Part shown: piece by piece, positions 1 to 6,827 of the stretch | Layout: each line of letters begins with the position of its first letter | How positions within the stretch are numbered: the stretch's first letter is position 1 | From: Alphaproteobacteria bacterium | GTDB lineage: Bacteria > Myxococcota_A > UBA796 > GCA-2862545 | DNA: 64,000 bases | Assembly (NCBI GenBank): GCA_020632875.1 | Contig: JACKET010000001.1 | Span: forward strand, 1-64,000 | Direction of reading: 5' to 3' | Position numbers and translations under genes: made by a program | The notes under the pieces: generated by a model | Told to the model about the DNA's origin: nothing | The model's database searches: none | What the model saw: only the letters and a program-made list of their open reading frames with translations

Positions 1-42
1 CGAACACCGAACACCGAACACCGAACACCGAACACCGAACAC
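1..42. repeat. Heptanucleotide tandem repeat
   Basis: Six perfect head-to-tail copies of the 7-base unit CGAACAC run from the first base of the window, so the array probably extends beyond it. A 7-bp period shifts the reading frame at each copy and it lies outside any gene I would call. It sits about 50 bases past the stop of the neighbouring minus-strand lipoprotein gene. Nothing else is recognisable in 43-93. Confidence 0.9.
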
Positions 43-93
43 CCGACCCGGCTCTGACGCTCGACACGTCGGCCACGCCGACACCCTCAGCAC

Positions 94-732
94 CTACTCA
101 GGGCACTTCCGTGACGGCTTCTCCGTGACCTGCATGCGCCAGACGGGCTCTTCCTCGCCGACGAGGGTGCACCAGGCGTCGCCGCGGCCGTTGGACAGAC
201 CGACGTCCCAGCCCATCGTGGCGAGCTCTTCGAAGGCACAGCCGCCGTTGGCCTGGTAGTACGTCTCGTTCCCGCTGGCGCCGACGCCGCTGCCGAGGGA
301 GGTCGCGTAGACGCGCTGGGTGTCGGGATCGGTGCCGAGGTTGTGCAGCCCGTCGAGGACCTCGCAGTGGGTGTAGGACCGGGAGCTCGGGTCGTAGCGG
401 TACGTGACGTAGGCGTGGTTGTAGACCCCGCTGTTGTCGTCGTCGCGGATGCGGAGGTCGTTGGCGCCGTCGAAGTCGACGTCGAGGTCGGACAGCACGA
501 AACCCGCGCTGTCGCGGCGGTCTTCGGGGATGACGGGGATGGTGATCTCGCCCGAGTGCACGCCGTCGGCATAGACCGCGACGCGGTCGTCGAGCACGAG
601 CTTCAGCTCGATGCGCGGGTGGCCGGACCCGGGGGACACGACCCAGGTGTGCAGGCTGTCGTCGGCCTCCTCGGTGGCCGCGCCACCGCAGGCCAGCGCG
701 AGAACCGCCGTCAGGACGAGCGCGAGACGCAT
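94..732 (-). CDS. Hypothetical lipoprotein with Asp-rich VCBS-like segment
   Basis: 212 residues. The N-terminus is a lipoprotein signal with lipobox LALAC and the lipidated Cys near residue 15, so the protein should be membrane-anchored outside the cytoplasm. A middle stretch (DLDVDFDGANDLRI) resembles the calcium-binding loop of FG-GAP/VCBS propeller repeats, and several cysteines in the second half could form disulfides. The ATG at 732 is chosen over longer frames because it is preceded six bases upstream by GGGAG and begins the signal peptide. Divergent from the gene at 760 with only 27 bp between start codons. Function unknown. Confidence 0.8.
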   Translation of the reverse strand: MRLALVLTAVLALACGGAATEEADDSLHTWVVSPGSGHPRIELKLVLDDRVAVYADGVHSGEITIPVIPEDRRDSAGFVLSDLDVDFDGANDLRIRDDDNSGVYNHAYVTYRYDPSSRSYTHCEVLDGLHNLGTDPDTQRVYATSLGSGVGASGNETYYQANGGCAFEELATMGWDVGLSNGRGDAWCTLVGEEEPVWRMQVTEKPSRKCPE

Positions 733-738
733 AGAATC

Positions 739-750
739 CTCCCGAGGGAG
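739..750. promoter_or_regulatory. Back-to-back Shine-Dalgarno palindrome
   Basis: CTCCC-GA-GGGAG lies between the divergent start codons at 732 (minus) and 760 (plus). Read on either strand it presents GGGAG, six bases before the minus-strand ATG and nine bases before the plus-strand ATG. One inverted repeat therefore appears to serve as ribosome binding site in both directions. With only 27 bp between the genes, promoters must lie inside the opposite coding sequences or overlap the starts. Confidence 0.6.
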
Positions 751-759
751 TTGTATCGC

Positions 760-1239
760 ATGGCGGACTGGGACCGACCGTTGACCGACGAAGAGCGGGC
801 GTGGGTCGCGCGGGCCCGCGAGACCGCGCACGTGCTGTACGACGGGAAGGAGGTGCCGCATCGCTCCTGCGGCATCGCGATGGCCGAGACCTTCGGGCGC
901 GCGACGCCGGCCTACCAGGCGCTGCGGCGCGGCGGGCTCTCGGGGCTCGGGCCCTGCGGAGTGGCGCTGTCGGGGCGCCTGATCCTCGGCGAGATCCTCG
1001 GCGACCCCGATCCCACGGGCCCCGCGACCGACGCGCTGAGAGCGGCGATGGCCGACTACGACGCCCGCCTGCCCGAGCGCCTCCGCAGCCTGTCGTGCAA
1101 CGCGCTCGTCGCGGACCTGGGCTCGTTCACGGGTCCCGCGCGCCACGACCACTGCACGCGCCTCGCCGCCGAGACCGCGGCCCTGCTCGCGGAGGTGCTG
1201 GTGCGGCACGGGGTGGCGCCCGCTCGGGGCACGCCGTGA
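760..1239 (+). CDS. C_GCAxxG_C_C-like four-cysteine protein
   Basis: 159 residues with no signal peptide. Four cysteines stand in the order and context of the C_GCAxxG_C_C family of putative redox-active or metal-binding proteins: SCGIAMAETFG near the N-terminus, GPCGVALSG in the middle, then SCN and HCT toward the C-terminus. The GCA core of the family is not exact here (PCGVA), so the assignment is by pattern. The start ATG at 760 follows GGGAG; a longer upstream frame would run through the divergent gene and is rejected. The stop overlaps the GTG start of the next gene by four bases, so the two are probably co-translated. Function otherwise unknown. Confidence 0.65.
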   Translation: MADWDRPLTDEERAWVARARETAHVLYDGKEVPHRSCGIAMAETFGRATPAYQALRRGGLSGLGPCGVALSGRLILGEILGDPDPTGPATDALRAAMADYDARLPERLRSLSCNALVADLGSFTGPARHDHCTRLAAETAALLAEVLVRHGVAPARGTP

Positions 1240-2291
1240 AGCCCGTGCTGGGGCTGCTCGCGCTGGTGGCCTGCAAGCCCGGTCCCGCGGTCGAGGTGCG
1301 CGACGCCGAGGACGTGGGTGTGCTCGAGACGACCGACGCGGTTCGAGCGCGGGACGGGGGGTACTCGTTCGTGTTCGAGGGGCGCTCGGTGTGGCTGTAC
1401 GGCGACACGATCCTCGCCTTCGCGGGGGAGGACGGGTCGAGCTGGCGGGACAACACGTGGTCCTGGACCGACGACCTCGCGGCCCCGACGGGGTTCGCGG
1501 AGCCCGTGGACGGGCTGGGCGCGCCTGCCGAGCTGTTCCCCGAGACGCCCGAGGAGGCCGCGTACAACGTCGCCCATCGCGGTGATCCCTGCGTGGAGCC
1601 CTGTGGAGGCCGCGAGATCCTGTGGCCGATGGACGCGGTCGAGACGGACGTGGGCGCGCTGGTGTTCTACGTGAAGATCCACGGCGAGCCGGGCGAATGG
1701 AGCTTCTTCGGTCGCGGCATCGGCGTGGCGCAGTGGACGGACTTCGAGGCGGGCCCGTTCCGCCCCGAGCCCCGCGTCGTGGACGGCGAGCCGACGCTGC
1801 TCTTCGGCCCGGACGAGCCCGAGCTCGGTATCGCGGCGTGGGTGCACGAGGGCTGGGTGTACGCGTTCGGCGCGAAGGACGCCGAGAAGCACCAGGTGGT
1901 CGGCCGCGTGCGTCCCGAGAGCGTGCAGGACCGCGCCGCGTGGGTGTTCTGGGACGGGAGCGCGTGGAGCGGGGAGATCGGCGCCGCCGCGACGGTGTTC
2001 CGAGGCTCCAGCCAGGAGAAGGTGTGGTTCGACGACACGCTCGACACCTGGCTCGCGCTCTACCTCGAGGGCTTCGGCGAGCGCATGGTGCTGCGCAGCG
2101 CGCCGGCTCCCGAGGGCCCCTGGTCCGAGGAGGTCACCGTCATCGAGACGGAGCCCGCGAACGAGGGCTGGCCGTACTGCGGCATCGCCCACCCGGAGTT
2201 CGGCGGTGGGCTCGTCGCGACCTACTACCGCTCGACGGCCCCGTGGGAGGGCGAGATCCGCGTGGTGCAGGCGACCCTCGAGGCGCGCTGA
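1236..2291 (+). CDS. DUF4185-like lipoprotein (beta-propeller, glycosidase-like fold)
   Basis: 351 residues starting at a GTG that overlaps the previous stop (GTGA). The N-terminus is a short lipoprotein signal (LLALVAC, Cys near residue 13). The body has the DUF4185 look: an early VWLYGDTILAF segment followed by many Trp/Gly/Asp-rich strands such as GEPGEWSFFG and AYALYLEGFG-like blades, consistent with a five-bladed propeller related to glycoside hydrolases. It probably sits on the outer or inner membrane surface facing out. Substrate cannot be told. It ends three bases before the convergent rhodanese gene, leaving no room for a conventional terminator. Confidence 0.65.
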   Translation: MKPVLGLLALVACKPGPAVEVRDAEDVGVLETTDAVRARDGGYSFVFEGRSVWLYGDTILAFAGEDGSSWRDNTWSWTDDLAAPTGFAEPVDGLGAPAELFPETPEEAAYNVAHRGDPCVEPCGGREILWPMDAVETDVGALVFYVKIHGEPGEWSFFGRGIGVAQWTDFEAGPFRPEPRVVDGEPTLLFGPDEPELGIAAWVHEGWVYAFGAKDAEKHQVVGRVRPESVQDRAAWVFWDGSAWSGEIGAAATVFRGSSQEKVWFDDTLDTWLALYLEGFGERMVLRSAPAPEGPWSEEVTVIETEPANEGWPYCGIAHPEFGGGLVATYYRSTAPWEGEIRVVQATLEAR

Positions 2292-2294
2292 GCG

Positions 2295-2672
2295 TCAGAC
2301 GGGCGCGTTGTTCGGCAGCTTCTCGAGCAGGTCGGGCGGGAACGCCGTGACGCGCCCGACGTCGAGCACCTCGAACCCGCGCCCCGACAGGATCATCGTG
2401 GCCCGCCGGCTGCGCATGCCCGACGCGCAGTAGACGACGATGGGCCCCGGGGCGCCGAGCTCTTCGATCCGCCGCTCCAGCTCGTCGACGGGGATGTTGC
2501 GCGCGGCCTTCGCGTGCAGCCGCCGGAACTCGCCCGGCGTGCGCACGTCGAGCACGAGCGCGCCCTTCGCGAGGAAGGCCTTCAGCGCCTCGGGGTCGGA
2601 CTTGGGGCGCAGCGCGAGCCAGAGGGCGGCACCCACGGCGAGCGCGATGGCGAAGAGGACGGCGTTGGACAT
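2295..2672 (-). CDS. Membrane-anchored rhodanese-like protein
   Basis: 125 residues: one N-terminal membrane helix (about residues 4-21) followed by a single rhodanese domain. The active-site loop YCASGMRSRRA carries the catalytic Cys near residue 82, and the conserved LDVRTPGEF motif precedes it, so sulfurtransferase or related persulfide chemistry is plausible. The domain probably faces the cytoplasm or periplasm from a single anchor; topology is not certain. It lies downstream of the vault-like gene on the same strand but is separated from it by a repeat array, so it may have its own transcript. Confidence 0.88.
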   Translation of the reverse strand: MSNAVLFAIALAVGAALWLALRPKSDPEALKAFLAKGALVLDVRTPGEFRRLHAKAARNIPVDELERRIEELGAPGPIVVYCASGMRSRRATMILSGRGFEVLDVGRVTAFPPDLLEKLPNNAPV

Positions 2673-2704
2673 GGGTTGTGGGTAACGCGGGGGAGGGCGG
2701 AGAA

Positions 2705-2810
2705 CCGGCCTCAGTGGGGTCAGACCCCAGAGCGGCCGGCCTCAGTGGGGTCAGACCCCAGAGCGGCCGGCCTCAGTGGGGTCAGACCGGTCAGACCCCA
2801 GAACGGCCGG
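2705..2810. repeat. REP-like palindromic repeat array (3 units)
   Basis: Three contiguous units with a 31-bp pitch, starting at 2705, 2736 and 2767. Each holds the near-perfect palindrome TGGGGTCAGACCCCA flanked by CCGGCCTCAG and GAGCGGCC. The third unit is lengthened by about 10 bp (GGTCAGACCGGTCAGACCCC). The array abuts the stop codon of the vault-like gene. A reverse-complement copy, with its lengthened unit in the corresponding place, lies at 18124-18224. Each palindrome could fold as a hairpin, so the array may also act as a terminator or mRNA-stabilising element. No REP-associated transposase gene is in the window. Confidence 0.85.
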
Positions 2811-4310
2811 CTACTTCCCGTCGACGTGGACGTGCGACCCGTCGGAGCCGCGGAGCTCGATCACCCGGTCGGGGGCGCCGGCGGTCAGGACCTTCGTCAG
2901 GTCGACCCCGAGCTTCGCCAGCTCGGCGAGGTGCTCGCGCTGCAGCCGGTCGCGCTCGCCGCGGAACCGGGCATCGAGCACGGCGTCGGCCTCGCGGGCC
3001 GCGCGCTTCGCGAACACCTGGGCCTCCCGCTGCGCGAGCTCGTCGGCGTGCCGGGTCTTCGCCATCGCGAGCTGGTGGGCCTGCTCCTCGGCCTGGCGCT
3101 GCCGCTCCTTCGCGCCGCGCGCGAGGCCGCGGTCGAGCTTGAAGTCCTCGAGCTCCTGCGCCTGCTGCTCGGTGGCCCGCTCGAGCTGCAGCCGCACGCG
3201 GTTCTCGGTCGCCTCGTCGTGCAGCCGCTGCAGCGCGGGGGGCGCGCCGTACCCGCGGTAGACGACCTTGTCCATGCGGTACCCGCACTGCTTCGCGCGG
3301 GCGGCGAGCTGCGGGTACGTCTCGAGGTCGTTCAGCCGGTCGGTCGACGACTTGAAGGCGTCGAACGTCTTCTTCGCGACGAAGTCGACCACGTCGCTCG
3401 TCGCGGCGTTCACGAAGTCGCCGATGGGGTCGTGGGTCGTCGCGAGCATCGTCTCGATGTCGAGCAGCTCGAAGAACAGCATCAGCCGGATCGTGAGCAC
3501 GGCGTCGTCGGCGGTCCGGACGTCCGCCACGTCGTGGTACATCTGGTCCGGCATCATCCAGAGCTTCTGGAAGTTCAGCGCACCCGGCACTTTCGCGAGG
3601 GTGTTGCCGCCTGGCGCCGGCCCGTGCCAGCTGAACTCGTGCAGCCACTCGCCGGGGCCGGGCACGAACGTCTCGGGCCCGTGCACCACACGCCGCGACA
3701 CCTTTCCGTCGGCCTCGGAGTAGACGACGACGGCCTCCTTCGCCGCGATCTGGACGGCCTCCTCCTTCTGGATCGACACGTGCTCGCGCGGGTCCATCCA
3801 CGCGTGCGCCGGGCCGGGGAGGTGCTCCTGCCGGCCGTCGCGGAAGCGGAGGATGAGGAAATCGCCGGGGTGGGCGACGTAGTGGGCCATCGCCTCGATG
3901 CGTTTGCCCCACGAGAACACGCGCTTCGGCCCCTCCACGATCGTGGAGCGCCCGTTGCGGTCGGTGACGAGGACGCGCTGGCCCTCGCGGACGGTGTAGA
4001 AGAACATCGACTGCCATCCAGGCTCGAGGCGGGCATCCAGGCCGCCGTGCAGGGCGCCGACGCCGAAGCCGCCGCGGGGCACGACGAGGGTCTCGGCGCG
4101 TGTGGTGGGCACCATCGCGGACGACTGCATCGGCGCGGGTGCGGAGGCGCGGGCCTGCTCTTCGAGGAGCACGTTCTGGGCCTGGCGCATGAGCGCCGTG
4201 CCGGGCACCGGCATCGACAGGTTGGCCTGCTGCTGGATCGGAGCCTCTTCCGCCTGGAAGAGGTTGTCCTGCACGGCCCCCGCCTTCTTGCTGTACCGGT
4301 AGTTCCGCAT
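2811..4310 (-). CDS. Major-vault-protein-like SPFH protein
   Basis: 499 residues, no signal peptide or membrane helix, so cytoplasmic. After a flexible N-terminus (1-75) come three beta-repeat segments at about 105-135, 149-190 and 192-230, each with a G(K/R)x4-6GP motif: GRSTIVEGP, GRQEHLPGP, GKVSRRVVHGP, the last running into FVPGPGEWLHEF. These resemble the repeats of eukaryotic major vault protein. Residues about 260-355 resemble an SPFH/band 7 shoulder and 358-470 form a long charged coiled coil like a cap helix. The order repeats-shoulder-coil is that of MVP, but the protein is far shorter than the roughly 860-residue eukaryotic form. It begins 21 bp after the SGNH gene on the same strand and may be the last gene of that operon. 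It could instead be a diverged flotillin-like protein. Confidence 0.6.
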   Translation of the reverse strand: MRNYRYSKKAGAVQDNLFQAEEAPIQQQANLSMPVPGTALMRQAQNVLLEEQARASAPAPMQSSAMVPTTRAETLVVPRGGFGVGALHGGLDARLEPGWQSMFFYTVREGQRVLVTDRNGRSTIVEGPKRVFSWGKRIEAMAHYVAHPGDFLILRFRDGRQEHLPGPAHAWMDPREHVSIQKEEAVQIAAKEAVVVYSEADGKVSRRVVHGPETFVPGPGEWLHEFSWHGPAPGGNTLAKVPGALNFQKLWMMPDQMYHDVADVRTADDAVLTIRLMLFFELLDIETMLATTHDPIGDFVNAATSDVVDFVAKKTFDAFKSSTDRLNDLETYPQLAARAKQCGYRMDKVVYRGYGAPPALQRLHDEATENRVRLQLERATEQQAQELEDFKLDRGLARGAKERQRQAEEQAHQLAMAKTRHADELAQREAQVFAKRAAREADAVLDARFRGERDRLQREHLAELAKLGVDLTKVLTAGAPDRVIELRGSDGSHVHVDGK

Positions 4311-4331
4311 GTACGCGGACTCTACACCACG

Positions 4332-5327
4332 TCAGCGCTCCAGCCAGCCGCGGAGGAGCGCATCGAGCCGCGCGCTCGCGACCTCCCGGCCCTCCTCGTT
4401 CGGGTGGGCCTGGTCGAGGAACCCCGTGTTCGGGATGGCATCGAACAGATCGACCACCTCGCCGTGCGTCTCGAGGAACGCGACGAACGCCTCCTGCACG
4501 CCTGGCGCGTACTCCCTGCGGCTGCGGCCGTGCTCGGGCATCCGCACGAAGGTGAGCGGGACGTGCGCCTCGCGCGCGAGGTCCACGACGGCCTGCGTGG
4601 CGCGCCGGGCGGCGGGCGACACCTGACCCTCGAAGACCCCCAGACGCTCCCAGCCTCGCATCCGCTCGATCGCGGCGCGCAGGTTGGCCTCGCCGAGGCG
4701 GTCGTAGCGCTCCGGGTCGGGGGGACGGGCGCTCCCGAGCACTGCCGTGCCGAGCCAGGCGCCGACGAGATCCTGGGTGGTGCGCCGGCGGCCGTACCAC
4801 GGATCGAGCCCGAGCCCACGGCGCGCCCAGCGGACCGAGCGGGGCAGCGCCCGTCGGGTCGGGGCGCAGGGCTCGATCACCGCGTCGAGAGCCCCGTCCG
4901 GGCGGGACGTCCGCGCGTAGCCGTCGCAGGGGAACGTGCCCTCCGCGCTCCGGTCGACGAACGACGCGAGGTTCACCCCCCACAGGATGCGGACGGGCCG
5001 CCGGTCCTCGGGGAGGGTGTGCCGGAGGTTCCAGGCGAGCGCGTAGGCCACGTCCCACGGGTACCCGCCCGGCCGCGACTGCTTGCGGACCGGCGCGGAC
5101 AGCTGGTCCGGGTCGAACGCGTGGAAGATCCCGGAGCTGCCGATCAGCAGGAACCACGGCTCCGCCGGCACGGACACCGTGCGGAACGCGCCGGAGGGCC
5201 GCTCGTCCGTCACGCCCTCGGGCCACGGCAGCGACTCCACGTCGACGGCCCGCAGCCCGAGCCGGAAGCCCACCACGAGCACGGCGATGGCGACGACGGA
5301 GGCGAGGATGCGCGGCAGATCGCCCAT
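4332..5327 (-). CDS. Membrane-anchored SGNH hydrolase-like O-acyltransferase (DltD/AlgX-like)
   Basis: 331 residues: one N-terminal membrane helix (about 7-27) and a periplasmic SGNH domain. The nucleophile motif IGSSGIFHAF (Ser 65/66) matches the GSS motif of DltD and AlgJ/AlgX proteins, and the C-terminal FLDQAHPNEEG supplies the catalytic Asp 305 and His 308. Proteins of this kind take an acyl group delivered across the membrane by an MBOAT partner and attach it to an envelope polymer. The ATG at 5327 shares one base with the stop of the microprotein gene (TGATG) and directly precedes the membrane helix; a longer frame would run through the microprotein and MBOAT genes. Acceptor polymer unknown. 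Confidence 0.8.
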   Translation of the reverse strand: MGDLPRILASVVAIAVLVVGFRLGLRAVDVESLPWPEGVTDERPSGAFRTVSVPAEPWFLLIGSSGIFHAFDPDQLSAPVRKQSRPGGYPWDVAYALAWNLRHTLPEDRRPVRILWGVNLASFVDRSAEGTFPCDGYARTSRPDGALDAVIEPCAPTRRALPRSVRWARRGLGLDPWYGRRRTTQDLVGAWLGTAVLGSARPPDPERYDRLGEANLRAAIERMRGWERLGVFEGQVSPAARRATQAVVDLAREAHVPLTFVRMPEHGRSRREYAPGVQEAFVAFLETHGEVVDLFDAIPNTGFLDQAHPNEEGREVASARLDALLRGWLER

Positions 5328-5446
5328 CAGAACCCCGCGTACGCGAAGTCGACGGCCTCGACCCCGAGCTGCAGCACGACGGCGATGCCGAACGCGATCC
5401 AGAGCACGAGCAGCACCCGCTGCCACGGCTTCAGAACAGGTTCCAC
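5327..5446 (-). CDS. DltX-like membrane microprotein with C-terminal FxYxxF shuttle motif
   Basis: A 39-residue protein in the gap between the MBOAT and SGNH genes. It has one membrane helix (about residues 11-27) and ends in DFAYAGF, so its last six residues, FAYAGF, fit the FxYxxF hexapeptide of DltX-type acyl shuttles. In the Dlt pathway the MBOAT acylates the Tyr of that motif, which passes the acyl group to the SGNH transferase. The start GTG at 5446 lies inside the end of the MBOAT gene, four bases after GGAGA; a CTG at 5434 or GTG at 5416 are alternatives giving 35 or 29 residues. The stop overlaps the SGNH start as TGATG. It is too short for usual gene finders. Confidence 0.72.
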   Translation of the reverse strand: MEPVLKPWQRVLLVLWIAFGIAVVLQLGVEAVDFAYAGF

Positions 5447-6594
5447 AGGATCTCCAGCGCCCGCGCGGGCGTCTCGAAGGCGAACAGGAAGCTGACGGCC
5501 ACGAACTGGAAGGTCACGAACGTCGCGACGGCTCCGGCCCACCGCGACGCGCGGTACTGCTTCATCCGCTGCTTGCCGAGCGCCTTCTTCAGCCCGGCCT
5601 CCCACAGCTTCACGGCGGCGATGCCCGCGCCGTGCAGCGCTCCCCACAAGAGGAACGGCAGGTTCGCCCGGTGCCACAGGCCGCACCATGCCATCGCGAC
5701 GAAGTACGACACCACGCCCGCAGTGAGCACCCGTCCCCGCAGCGGCCCGCGCTGCAGGTAGAGGTTCAGGGGATTGAAGAGGTAGTCCCGGATGAACTCG
5801 CCGAGCGTGATGTGCCAGCGCGTCCAGAACTCGATCAGGTTCCGCGAGCCGTAGGGCCAGTCGAAGTTCTCGGGGGGCTTCCACCCGATCAGCACGCCGG
5901 CGCCGATGACGATGTCCATGTACCCGGAGAAGTCGAGGTAGATGAACAGCGCGTGCAGGTCGATCTCGGCGAGCAGGCGCAGCCCGTGCCCGTCGAAGCC
6001 GAAGCCCACGCCGTCCCGCAGGATCTCGGCCAGCACGGCCTTCTTCAGGAAGCCGTTCACGATGCGCGCGACGGCCAGCAGGAAGGTGTCGAGGTCGAGT
6101 GGGGCCAGCGGCGCGTGCAGCGCGGCGCGGAAGGCCGGGAAGCGCTCGACGGGCCCCGCGATGACCTGGTGGAAGGGCAGGACGTACGTGAAGTACTCGA
6201 GCGCGTCGGGCACGGGCTGAACGCCGTTCTTCACGTCCGCGATCAGGTGCAGCACCCGGAGGTAGACGTACGGCAGCCCGACGAGCGGGAACAGCCGCAG
6301 GAACGGCTGGGGCCCCGGGATCACGTCGGGGTGCTGCGACAGCACGAAGGCCGCCGACATCACGAGCGTGTGCACGGCGATGCCCCAGGGGCCCGCCAGC
6401 ACGCGCAGCGCGACGTACCCGTACGCGCACACGCCCAACAGCAGGAGCCCGAGCAGCGGAGCCCCCGAGAACAGCGCGGCGGCGGCGAGCAGGTAGACGG
6501 CTGCGCGCCAGCGGCCGGTGAGGCCGAACGCCCGCACCAGGACCGCGACGAGCACGACCAGGGCCCAGAAGCCGAGCTGGTCGAGCTGGAGCAT
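5431..6594 (-). CDS. MBOAT family O-acyltransferase (DltB/AlgI-like)
   Basis: 387 residues, almost wholly membrane-embedded with about ten hydrophobic helices. MBOAT signatures are clear: DFSGYMDIVIG (about 221-231), NLIEFWTRWHITLGEFIRDY with His 261, GLWHRANLPFLLWG with His 308 and ALHG with His 321. In this family the conserved His lies in a tunnel where an acyl group from a cytoplasmic carrier is passed to an extracytoplasmic acceptor. The ATG at 6594 overlaps the ACP stop (TGATG), and its own last codons contain the microprotein start. It lacks a C-terminal FxYxxF of its own (it ends ILWNLF), which fits the motif being on the separate microprotein. Confidence 0.93.
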   Translation of the reverse strand: MLQLDQLGFWALVVLVAVLVRAFGLTGRWRAAVYLLAAAALFSGAPLLGLLLLGVCAYGYVALRVLAGPWGIAVHTLVMSAAFVLSQHPDVIPGPQPFLRLFPLVGLPYVYLRVLHLIADVKNGVQPVPDALEYFTYVLPFHQVIAGPVERFPAFRAALHAPLAPLDLDTFLLAVARIVNGFLKKAVLAEILRDGVGFGFDGHGLRLLAEIDLHALFIYLDFSGYMDIVIGAGVLIGWKPPENFDWPYGSRNLIEFWTRWHITLGEFIRDYLFNPLNLYLQRGPLRGRVLTAGVVSYFVAMAWCGLWHRANLPFLLWGALHGAGIAAVKLWEAGLKKALGKQRMKQYRASRWAGAVATFVTFQFVAVSFLFAFETPARALEILWNLF

Positions 6595-6827
6595 CAGCCC
6601 ATCTTCGTCTCGACGACGCCCCGGAGCTCACCCACGTTCTTCAGCCCGCTCACCTCGGCGCTGGCGAAGCGGATGCCGAACTCCCCCTCGATTGCGACGA
6701 GCAGCGAGACGTGCATCAGCGAGTCCCACTCGGGGATGTCCTTCGCCGTGGTGTGGTCGTGGATCTCGAGCTCGTCGTCGTCGAAGACCTCGCGAAAGAC
6801 CTGCTGAAGGCGCAGGTGGACGTCCAT
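6594..6827 (-). CDS. Acyl carrier protein
   Basis: 77 residues, acidic and four-helical in pattern. The phosphopantetheine site is WDSLMHVSLL with Ser 36, a normal DSL motif, so the protein should be converted to holo-ACP in the cytoplasm. It sits between the FkbH-like gene and the MBOAT gene with TGATG overlaps at both ends, which suggests tightly balanced translation. By analogy with DltC, and with the ACP partner of FkbH in methoxymalonyl-ACP synthesis, it most likely carries the acyl group that FkbH loads and the MBOAT unloads. Confidence 0.92.
   Translation of the reverse strand: MDVHLRLQQVFREVFDDDELEIHDHTTAKDIPEWDSLMHVSLLVAIEGEFGIRFASAEVSGLKNVGELRGVVETKMG

Noticed and set aside
2705..2810. 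CRISPR array
   Set aside because: Units are contiguous with no unique spacers, and no cas genes are present.
2514..5495. 993-residue plus-strand frame opposite the vault-like and SGNH genes
   Set aside because: Composition is His/Arg/Val-rich antisense of real genes with good motifs on the minus strand; long open antisense frames are expected at this GC.
5327..6631. Long minus-strand frame ending in FAYAGF
   Set aside because: Only its last 39 codons are credible; the upstream part is an Arg/Ala-rich shadow of the MBOAT gene.
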